Positions 56,520-64,000 of a stretch of DNA of 64,000 nucleotides are shown here, piece by piece. The DNA comes from Phytophthora hibernalis (lineage: Eukaryota > Oomycota > Peronosporomycetes > Peronosporales > Peronosporaceae), in the NCBI GenBank assembly GCA_012656075.1, contig JAAKBF010000102.1:1-64000 (forward strand), read 5' to 3'. How positions within the stretch are numbered: the stretch's first letter is position 1; each line of letters begins with the position of its first letter. A program made the position numbers and the translations under genes. The notes beneath the pieces are model-generated. The model saw nothing but the letters and a program-made list of their open reading frames with translations. It did no database searches and had not been told where the DNA came from.

Positions 56520-58653
56520 TCCGGCGAGCGTTCTAGTTTAACATCTTCTCGGCCGCTTGAGGGAGCATGCCACCGTGCTTGTTCGGGGTGTACCACTGAC
56601 GGATCAAGTTGTAGAACTTTTCCATCGGGCACTCTCCGGCTCCATGGATCTCGCCGCAGGCCTTGCAGGTGAAGAGGCAGCGATCGGTCGGGTGACCCTT
56701 CTTGCCGCCCTTCTAGCATGTCAGACGCTGCCAACAACCTAGATCGATGTGCTTCGATGACCCGCAATGGGAACTAGGTTTTCGTGGATCTTCTCCTTCC
56801 AGCGGCACAGGCGGACGACTCGTTTGGCGAGCGTTCGTGTCTCGATTGGTGCGTCCTTGACCTTGTTCCAGCGGCGATCGCGTGGGTTGATCCGAGGCGG
56901 CAGCGAGGTAGACCTTTTGCAGGTCTCCATCTCCTTCCGATCCGCTCATATCCAGTTCTGAGTCTCTGGAATCAGCAGTCGCACGGATTGCACGGACAGC
57001 GCGAGCGTTAGCGGATGGAGCAGCGCCCGTTGACGCCTTTGGTTTCGGCTTGATTGAACCGTACGCCATCTTCCCTTGTCGCGCCTTCGCACGTTTCCGG
57101 GATCGCAACGTTTCCTCCAACGTGTCTGCATCCGGGATCCTCAGCAGCGCTAGTTGACCGGCCAGGTCGCGGTCGTCGAGTGTTTCTATGAAGTGATCGA
57201 CGTGTTCACGGCGGACTTCGACTGGTCCGTCTTTGATCGAGAGCTGTGCTCGCAGCCCGGCGAAGTTCAGGCGGTGCAAGTATTTCAACGGCGACTCATC
57301 CGATCTCTTCCGCGCATGGTAATATTGTCTCGCGACGGACACACCACGCCCGCAGTTCTGGATTTGAAAACTCTTGGGCAAACCCTTCCATTCGCTGCGC
57401 GTCGTCCGACTCAGCTGTCAGTACCAGTTGTGCGCAGGTCCGGTGAGCTAGTCCCCAAAAACCAGACACTTCTTGTTGTCCGGGGCCTGATCGCGGACAA
57501 AGGCTGACTTCATCTTGCTGACCCAGCTTCTAGCTCGGTCTTCATCCTGATCTTTCCCAGAGAATTCCTTCAGGTCCGAGATTGCTGAGAATCTGATTCG
57601 AGTAGCTGCAATCGTTCCTGTTCCGGTGGCGTCAGCGGACGCGACGGCTGCGCCTACTGGGACGCCGACGCTCAAATCGTCCGGGTCGTACTCGCTCGGG
57701 TGCGAATGGACGGATCCCACCGATTCCATATCAACATCTTGGGTTTCCGGCGCTTTCGCGGCAGCCAGCGGTTGGGTTGCCGCGACCGGTGTGATCGTGG
57801 ACGTTTGCTGCTGTTCTTTCAAGAACCGTTCCATGTCGCCGTCGAAAAACGACTGCAGAGGTGCCGGTGCCGCTTGGACTGGGATTGATCTGGTGAACGT
57901 GGAAGTTGTTGTTGCCATCGTGGAGGTTGGCATGGCGATTGTGGCCGTTGGGTTGGGGATCGTGGGAAATCGACCGTCGTGGTCGCTCTTCCACGACTGA
58001 AGCGCGGCGGCACCCGCCGGCCCCAACGTCATCCGTTGCAACTCGACCACGCTGTCCGTTTCCGAACCCGCTTCCGATGTGGCAGATGCATACTGTGACG
58101 ATCCTGCTCGGCTACGAGTTGAGGGCGATTCTTCTTGTTGAACTGGGACGACGCTGCCTACAATGGGGGCCAGTCTGGCGTAGAGGTTCAACGTTGCTTC
58201 CCTGATCTCCGACAACTCCAAATCGAACAAGTCGTTCGCGTCGAAAGAGCCAAGAACGATCCCTGCTTCTTTCAACATGCGCATCAGGATCTTTACCGCA
58301 TCGAGTTTGTTGGATACGTCCCTCGGTGCCTTCACTGGGACTTGCAGTTCTCCAATCGGCTACGGGTGCATGATCTTCATTACCGGGTTCTCGTGCATGA
58401 GTCTGTACAGGCTCTTGTAGTGAAACGCGGACTCCAGCCGATCATCCGTCCACACCTGGGGATTCTCTTGCTCTTCGGTTTCGGACTCCGGTGCCTTCAG
58501 GTTCTTGCGCGAGGCCTTCGACTTCTTCTTCTTCGATGTCGAGTGTGAGGCTGGAGGCGTTTTGGTGGATGGAGATCCTTCGGTAATTCCCTCGTTCCGT
58601 CTTGATCTTGATATCTTCTTCGGTGGACTCACGGTGAAATCCCTGTGAATCAC
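56520..58653 (-). pseudogene. Gypsy gag with zinc knuckles
   Basis: The N-terminal part (58,360-58,653) is Lys/Ser-rich (SKKKKSKASRKNLKAPESET). A long Thr/Pro/Ala-rich region follows, then the capsid (retrotrans_gag) domain with LKEFSGKDQDEDRARSWVSK, VARQYYHARKRSDESPLKYL and HVDHFIETLDDRDLAGQLAL. The end (about 56,600-56,760) carries HCGSSKHIDLGCW, CLFTCKACGEIHGAGEC and related Cys/His groups forming CCHC knuckles. Frameshifts lie near 58,345 and 57,445, and there is a stop after QRLTC at about 56,713. Gag forms the particle and binds the RNA. Confidence 0.9.
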
Positions 58654-58658
58654 CAGAA

Positions 58659-58677
58659 GGTCCGGGCACGCGCACCA
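58659..58677 (-). other. Candidate primer-binding site of the Gypsy element
   Basis: One base inside the 5' LTR, the minus strand reads TGGTGCGCGTGCCCGGACC. It begins with TGG, as expected for pairing with a tRNA 3'-CCA end. The tRNA was not identified. Confidence 0.6.
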
Positions 58678-58678
58678 T

Positions 58679-59741
58679 TGTGGCGAAGCTGCTTCACGAA
58701 AATTGCTGACGCGTTCGAAGCTTGCGCACTGTACGCCCGGACTGCCGACTGTCGGAGGGGTACTCCGTTGATCTGGCGCGATCGAAACCTTGTAGTCACC
58801 TTGTGTACCCGACGGCTGGGCGGGTTACGCTCTTCCGGTGTTCGTGAAGATGTTCAGTGGTGACCAAGGCGGATGTTGGAGCTTGTGTGCTTCTTCCGGG
58901 GTCTGGGTGGGTGACGGCCACGCGGGTATTCTTCACGCGGTCGTCGGTGTGCTGCGATCGAGTCTTGGTTCAAGCCGATCGCGTGGGGGTATCCTGTTCT
59001 TGTGCTGTTGTAGCCCTTTCCGTTGCTTGCCGCCTCCTCTTGGCGGGATCTTGTGGTGAGATTGATGTGCGAGCGTACCCTGGCCAAGCTATCCAGGTGT
59101 ACGTCGTGTTCTTGGTTGGCGTAGTGAGTTCTTCTTCGGGTAGGCCAATGTACCTCCTTCCCCGGTAGTCTAGAAAACACTTGCGTCTTGCAAGGCAAAT
59201 CGGAATCTATAATACCAAAGTAAAGGTCCTAAAGGTCTCTCCCCATCTCGCTCTCTTCCTATCCCTCTTGCGTGCTTCCTGTTTGCGCATTGTACCTTGA
59301 ACCTGATATTATGTACCAAGATTGCTGTACCGTAATGAATTGATGGCTCCATTGTACCCACAATCCATGTGATCGCCCGTACCGAAATGATTGTTCAAGA
59401 TCAACCCCGCAGATCGCGAGTTGGCAGATCGCGTGTCCCAATAATTGCACCTGATCGCATATTGGAATAATTGCACCTGATCGCATATTGGAATAATTGC
59501 ACCTGATCGCATATTGGAATAATTGCACCAGATTGCGTACCGGAATGATTGTGCCAGACGAATCAGGTCGGGGTGTACCCCATTGTTGGTACACCAGTCA
59601 GGTCTCGCCCAGATGTCACACAACCGGATGTAACCAGACACAGCTGCAGCTCTCAGGTCGCGATCCATTAATCGTGATCTTTAGGTCTTCATGTCGCCTC
59701 CGATTGGTGAAGCTCCACAAGAGCCAGACCGCTTCACGTCA
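58679..59741 (-). repeat. 5' LTR of the Gypsy element
   Basis: 1,063 bp, TG...CA ends. It is the 5' LTR because gag starts next to it on the minus strand and a primer-binding site follows it. Confidence 0.95.
59440..59567. repeat. 26-bp tandem repeats in the 5' LTR
   Basis: The same three perfect plus two decayed units as in the other LTR, starting at 59,440. Confidence 0.9.
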
Positions 59742-59745
59742 CTAG
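59742..59745. repeat. Target-site duplication CTAG, other side
   Basis: Matches 47,275-47,278. Removing the element and one copy rejoins the Crypton recombinase frame (GGAS to ES). Confidence 0.75.
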
Positions 59746-60350
59746 CACCACCAAGGTCCGCCGTTCGCGACCCAGATCCTCGTCCAACATGCGTTTTCGC
59801 CTTGCTGTGAATTCCAACATGTTTTAACGCGGCTGTAATAACCTCTCTGTGCACTTTGCACGACATCATCTTCTTGGGATCTTTTCCTGTTTTGAGGAGT
59901 TTCAACGGGTACCATCGTTCAGAGGATGTGAAATCTGGAAATGCTTCTCCATCCACGTGCCAACGCCAAAACAAATACAACGCCAGCAGTCCGTGAGGGA
60001 GAATCTCCACATTTGTGTGCCGCATGCAAGCACCAACCTCTATACGACCCACTTGGCTTGTTTTTCCTTGGCGCATCACCGTAGCTATGGCTCGGCAAAG
60101 GCTGTAGCCTCCATTCTCCATCGTAATAGAATGCAAATCGTTCAATTCCAACATCCGCGCTGACTCCTCTCATTAGGGCGTAATGGCTTACAAGAAATGC
60201 CAATAGATTCCGCAAGTTTGTGCCCGCCTCACGCGGTATTCCCCAAAAAATACCTAGCAATCTGCTGAATCTGTTCTGTAGTTGTATAACCGTCTCGTAG
60301 AGTACCTGCACCCCTATTATAAGGATACCCATGGCGGTGAAGAACCCCAC
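59742..60350 (-). pseudogene. Crypton recombinase, 5' half (interrupted by the Gypsy element)
   Basis: It includes LRNLLAFLVSHYALMRG, then after a one-frame shift near 60,160 MLELNDLHSITMENGGYSLC, LYLFWRWHVDGEAFPDF and THVGRGSGSRTADLGGAS. The last is the H-x-x-R box of the recombinase and runs exactly into the Gypsy LTR. The rest of the gene is at 46,526-47,278. Cryptons are DNA transposons moved by a tyrosine recombinase. The sequence upstream of 60,230 does not resemble the usual N-terminus, so the start is uncertain. Confidence 0.8.
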
Positions 60351-60393
60351 AATGAAAATACAGAAGTAAATGAGCTCAATCAGCAGACCTTTG

Positions 60394-61013
60394 TCACGAT
60401 TCTTCCTCGTAAAGTTGCAACACGCTTGAAATCCTTTGCTGACGGGCTCTTCCCCAACAGCTTCTTCGTTGTGTAGCTTGTTTCATCAGCTGGATGTCCT
60501 TCTTGGTTAGCTCTGCCGGCTTCTTCGAGAAAATCGCGTTCAGTTTCCTAAATATTGGGTTGTTCTTGAAATATGAGGCGTCCTTCTCCGTTAGCTTCGG
60601 TTGATTCTTTCTCAGAATTCCCATGAGTCTGCTAGTACCAGGATCCTTCTGAGCCACTACCATGACCGTATCGGAAGGGGACTCTTCTGGGAGAATGCCT
60701 AGGTTGACCCGTGGTTCTTCCCAAGAAGATTTTAAAGCTTGATAAAGTCGAAAATGCCTCTGTCTTCATTTTGCGCATCAAGAATATTGGTGTCATCGGC
60801 AGTTCCACTGGTTTTATGATGCTCGTTTAAGCCAGTTGTAGGATATTTTGTGTCGTCCTCTCCGGTTGTGCCATTGTTGTTGTCTGCCGAGCGTTCGATG
60901 CGACTGGTAGCGTTCTATGCGTTCTCTTTGTGGCTGGGCGTGTCGGAACGCAGGCCGTAGCTGGTTGAGGAGAATAGTACCAGCACGAGAGCCAAAATGT
61001 AACTGGTACGCAT
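60394..61013 (-). pseudogene. RXLR-like secreted effector pseudogene
   Basis: The ATG at 61,013 opens with MRTSYILALVLVLFSSTSYG, a strong signal peptide with a likely cleavage after SYG. A Ser/Asn/Asp/Glu-rich linker follows with GEDD, a weak counterpart of the EER motif. I see no canonical RXLR. After RGIFDFIKL, stops and a frameshift occur (TAG after HKENA, TAA after FIKL). The helical C-terminal part at 60,394-60,663 (NPIFRKLNAIFSKKPAELTK) resembles WY-type effector repeats. Oomycete effectors of this design act inside plant cells. The copy is dead as read. Confidence 0.6.
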
Positions 61014-61487
61014 GACAGATTTATCGTGGAAACGGAGTCTCGAGGAGTAAGAGGCTTAACTTTGAATGAAACCTCGCCTAAAGTTTGTCTCCTATGCAGC
61101 ACTTCAGTACCAGGACTCCCATAATCCTTGTCGTTAGAAAAGGTCGTAAACATGGACTGAATTCCGGCTAATGGTAATTCAAATATGCATAATATTATCG
61201 GGTATTGGTAGTACCATTTTGGGAAAAATATCTGTTTGTTGAGCAGATAATACATATTATCATCACCGGGGTCCGGACCGGGACCGCTGATGGGCTGTTA
61301 CATAGGAGCGAATAAGCCCAGTTATCAAGCGTGTAGGTGGGCAAAACAACAGGTTATCAACCCCACTGGTCTTCGAGATTGTGATAGGCAAAAATAGGTT
61401 CGACGCGGGTGGTGGAGGGTCGGGTCTTCGTTCTGACAGTGCAAGACGCGCGCAGAAAGCAAGAAACACAGAAACGAGGACTTGGCC

Positions 61488-61939
61488 ATGTCAGATGAAG
61501 CGAGGATGTCCGTGGAGATGCAAGAGTCTAAACAGAGGACAGATGCCAAAGCGAAGGACCTGAGGCCCAAGAACACAAAGAGGTCCTACGACAAGCGTCA
61601 GCAGGAGTTTATCGAGTGGTGCACCGGCAAGGGTAACTCCTTTAATGACTTAACTCGTTTCACTGTGACGGGAGAAAAACTTCATCTCTTTTAGAGGAAT
61701 GTGTCATCGGTAGACCAAAGAGACAGAAGAGCTCGAAACATCAAACGGGAAGGCTAGAGACGATTGACCGCTCATCTGTCAACTTGTATGTTGCAGCCAT
61801 GGTTGTTCTGTGGAAACGACAAGCTGAATCAAGAGTCAACAGTTATCCTTCACCGCGTGATAATGCTGTGAAGTCGTTGCTCCAAATTACACTGTTTGAG
61901 GAGGACGAGCGCAAGCGAAATAACTATGAGGACAGCTAG
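61488..61939 (+). pseudogene. Crypton N-terminal fragment
   Basis: From ATG at 61,488: MSDEARMSVEMQES, then KNTKRSYDKRQQEFIEWC, a core-binding start typical of oomycete Crypton recombinases. After a frameshift near 61,690 the frame continues with VNLYVAAMVVLWKRQAESRV and SLLQITLFEEDERKRNNYED and then a stop at 61,939. The catalytic part is absent. It is on the opposite strand to the nearby interrupted Crypton, so it is a separate copy. Confidence 0.65.
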
Positions 61940-62610
61940 TCTCTAAAGAACACATGGAAAACGAGTTAACTTTTCGGGTAAGCTTAGAGCAATTGCGAAC
62001 TTCATAAAAACTTAACGTTAGTACCTCTCTTGTCTAATATCCTGGTGTACTTAATCACTTATCCTGGATGAATGGTTGGGTGAATGAAGCGCTGTGGTGA
62101 GTGAGGAACTCCATCTTTTCCTACTACTAAACTGTACTATTATCCCATTTCTAAACGGATTTGCATGCGCTTAAGGGCCCGAAGAAGCGAGGTGGGTGTT
62201 GACCAACCAGTAGAATCGATAATGGAGTCGCTTTGGATGGCGGGACCCTTCACGGAATGGATGAGAACGGTATGGGAGCCAACAGAATTATAGTAGTGGG
62301 GCCACTTCCACGAAAGGTCGCCTGTGGACGGTATGTAGGCATCCAGGCCTTTGTCGTTTTCATGGCTATTTCAATCCGCTGTCACTTGTAAAGATTTTTA
62401 GTGTTTATCTTTGTATTCTGAGAGCTTCCACATCTTACCTCACCGTGGCCCGAAATGGGAAGTGGCCGAGAATTGGTGCAGTTACCCTTTATATTAAAAT
62501 AATTTGTCGATAAAAACTGACCACAAGGTTTTGGTTGAAGTTCGTGGGAGCCTGTATGAATGGTTGGGTAAATGGCCTATTTTTCTACTACTGGTAGTGT
62601 ATGCGTACGC
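61940..62610. other. Intergenic stretch without a gene
   Basis: AT-rich sequence with no supported coding region. Two 24-bp direct repeats, cctg(g/t)atgaatggttgggt..., lie at 62,063-62,086 and 62,551-62,574. It contains the 3' flank of the mucin-like gene. Confidence 0.45.
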
Positions 62611-64000
62611 CTAGGCCGACGGGCAATTGACGAACGCGGCAGACTGGTCCGTGGACGTGACTTTGCAGAAGCGGCAAACATCGTCAATGCAACCTACGCC
62701 GCCGCTCGCGCACGACGTGTCCGTGAAAATGTTGATACCGACGGAGGCGTCGCCCTCGGTCACGACCTGCGTGCAGACTTCGCCCGAGGTCGAGGTCGCG
62801 GTGGTGGCCGCGGGGGTCTCAGTCGGCGTTTCGGTCGTGGGGGCCTCAGTCACTGCATCAGTTGGAGCGTCCGTCGGAGTCTCGGTAGTAGGAGCGTCCG
62901 TCGTCGGGGAATTGATAGTCAACGTCGGAGCAACATTGGTCGCGGAGGTCGAGTACGCAGCGACGGATGTGCAATCCACGAAGGATGTCGACTGGATCGT
63001 GTCGAGCACCTTACAGAAGCGGCACACGTCGTCGATGCAACCGACGCCACCGCTCTTGCACGTAGCGTCCGAGACGATGTTGATACCGACGGAGGCATCA
63101 CCCGACGAGACGACCTCCGTGCAAAGTGGCTGGTCCGCGGCGGGAGTCTCCGTGGGGGTTTCGGTGGTAGGAGCTTCAGTCGAAGTCACCGTCGGAGTAT
63201 CCGTCGAGGGAGCGTCCGTCGTGCTGGTCACCGAGCCGTCAATCGTGCCGCAGTCCGTGAACGCCGCCGACTGCTGCGTGTACACGACTCTGCAGTATCG
63301 ACACGTCGCTGATGCAGCCGATGCCGCCAGTGGAGCACGAGGAGTCTGTGACGATGGTGATGCCGACCTTGGCGTCGCCCTCCGAAGCAACCTGTCCGCA
63401 CGTGGTACCGGAAGCCGGCGGCTCTGTGGGGAGTTCGGTGGGAGCTTCTGTCGGGGTCTCCGTAGGCGCGTCAGTCGGAGCCTGAGAAGGGGTCACCGCG
63501 GTGGTTCCGGCGATAGTGCTGCAGTCCGCGAAAGCTGCGGATTGAATTGTGGTTGTCGTTCGGCAAAAGCGACACACCTCGTCGATACACCCAACGCCAC
63601 CGGCGGCGCACGATGCGTCCGTGACGATGTTGATGCCGACGGAGGCATCACCCTCGGCGACAACAAGAGAGCAGGACGCATCGGTACCAGTGACAGGACC
63701 CGTGACAACAACAGCGGTCGCGGGGGACGTCACCATCACCGTGCCGCTCGTGACGAGGGTGGTCGTGTTGAAGTCTGAGCAGCCCAGGAACGCAGTCGAC
63801 TCCGGTGTCTGCTGCGCCTTGCAGAAGCGGCAGTGGTCGCCGAAGCAACCCAGGCCTCCGAATAAGCAGTCCGTGTCCACGACGGCCGCGATACCGACAG
63901 CAGCGTCTCCTCGGAGATTTGACAGGGGCCCGTGGTGACAGTCAGTGGCGCCATGGACCCGAAATTGGCTCCAAACGACGAGCAGCTCTCGAACTCCGTC
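62611..64000 (-). CDS. Mucin-like secreted protein of repeated six-cysteine modules, partial
   Basis: At least five modules follow the pattern C-x20-C-x6-C-x4-C-x2-C-x13-C, with core words GDASVGINIVTD, GGVGCIDDVCRFCK and QSAAF. They lie at about 63,782-63,920, 63,521-63,673, 63,252-63,400, 62,970-63,123 and 62,619-62,775. Thr/Pro/Glu-rich linkers (TDAPTETPTEAPTE) join them and are likely O-glycosylated. The end of another module is seen at 63,980, so the gene continues past the window. The stop TAG is at 62,611. Two frameshifts (one G missing near 63,910; a GT pair missing near 63,300) may be sequencing errors. A cell-wall or extracellular adhesion role is inferred. The GC content is higher than in the surroundings. 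Confidence 0.75.

Larger units (their letters stand above)
47279..59741 (-). mobile_element. Complete Ty3/Gypsy retrotransposon, dual RNase H, with antisense gene
   Basis: The element is 12.46 kb with two LTRs, a primer-binding site, gag-protease-RT-RNase H-RNase H-integrase-chromodomain on the minus strand, and an extra gene on the plus strand beside the 3' LTR. The archaeal-type second RNase H matches the description of the oomycete Chronos/Archon groups of Gypsy elements. The LTRs differ by only about two substitutions and two small indels, so the insertion is recent. The internal coding region nevertheless has at least ten frameshifts or stops. It inserted into a Crypton recombinase gene. 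Confidence 0.93.

Noticed and set aside
58442..58678. ORF starting at the primer-binding site (MVRVPGPSGDSQGF) as the gag start
   Set aside because: The frame from 58,653 (MIHRDFTVSPPKKISR) continues the Lys-rich gag N-terminus, and the other is out of frame with the capsid. The gag start is still not certain.
47279..59741. Plus strand as the sense strand of the Gypsy element
   Set aside because: gag, protease, RT, integrase and the primer-binding site all read on the minus strand. The plus-strand gene has no retroelement domain.
62572..63778. Long plus-strand ORFs across the mucin-like region (383 and 246 residues)
   Set aside because: They are complements of the cysteine-module gene. The minus strand has the repeating cysteine pattern and the Thr/Pro linkers.

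Overview
The window looks like a repeat-rich, gene-poor stretch of an oomycete genome, most likely a Peronosporales plant pathogen (Phytophthora or downy-mildew type). The evidence is a Crinkler (CRN) effector family with the LxLFLAK-type header, a secreted RXLR-like effector remnant, oomycete-style Crypton, DIRS, Helitron, PiggyBac, Copia and dual-RNase-H Gypsy elements, and genes with short GT-AG introns of 59-77 nt. No bacterial features (operons, Shine-Dalgarno sites) are present.

Positions 1-25,953 form a giant inverted duplication. The left arm (1-11,520) is nearly the reverse complement of the right arm (12,389-23,827), around an 868-bp spacer. Each arm holds a large intron-containing coiled-coil gene (called gene X here; function not recognised), a CRN effector gene and, between them, a small conserved open frame. 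Gene X occurs four times: A (+, 3'-truncated, 1-1,662), B (-, 4,914-12,388, the most complete), C (+, 12,389-18,875, 5'-truncated) and D (-, 22,147-25,953, truncated at both ends). The CRN gene occurs twice: 1,870-3,978 (+) and 19,817-21,935 (-). In both copies it follows the truncated gene X directly, with a paired TTCTAGAA palindrome just before its start. Copies disagree by small, often homopolymer, indels, and one copy is often in frame where another is broken. Part of the apparent decay is therefore probably consensus error.

Positions 25,954-47,278 are a graveyard of mobile elements: a 3'-truncated Copia element (-) with a candidate 5' LTR; an AWS/SET methyltransferase remnant (-); a DIRS-like element with RNase H and tyrosine recombinase but no visible reverse transcriptase (-); a Helitron with HUH Rep and PIF1 helicase (+); a rearranged Crypton; a PiggyBac transposase (+); a remnant ending in a Ulp1-protease-like motif (+); and the 3' half of a second Crypton (-).

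Positions 47,279-59,741 are one complete LTR retrotransposon (Ty3/Gypsy, coding on the minus strand) with 1,059/1,063-bp near-identical LTRs. It carries gag, protease, RT, a degenerate Ty3-type RNase H, a second archaeal-type RNase H, integrase and chromodomain. A further ~2.6-kb gene on the opposite strand lies between the integrase and the 3' LTR and encodes a coiled-coil protein. The element inserted into the recombinase gene of the second Crypton: the two halves of that gene flank it in matching frame, with a CTAG target-site duplication.

Positions 59,742-64,000 hold the 5' half of that Crypton, an RXLR-like effector pseudogene (-), the N-terminal part of a third Crypton (+), an empty stretch, and a mucin-like secreted protein gene (-) of repeated six-cysteine modules that runs off the window end. 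The best candidate for something under-described is the antisense gene of the Gypsy element, together with its paired RNase H domains. The inverted CRN/gene X cluster is the second.
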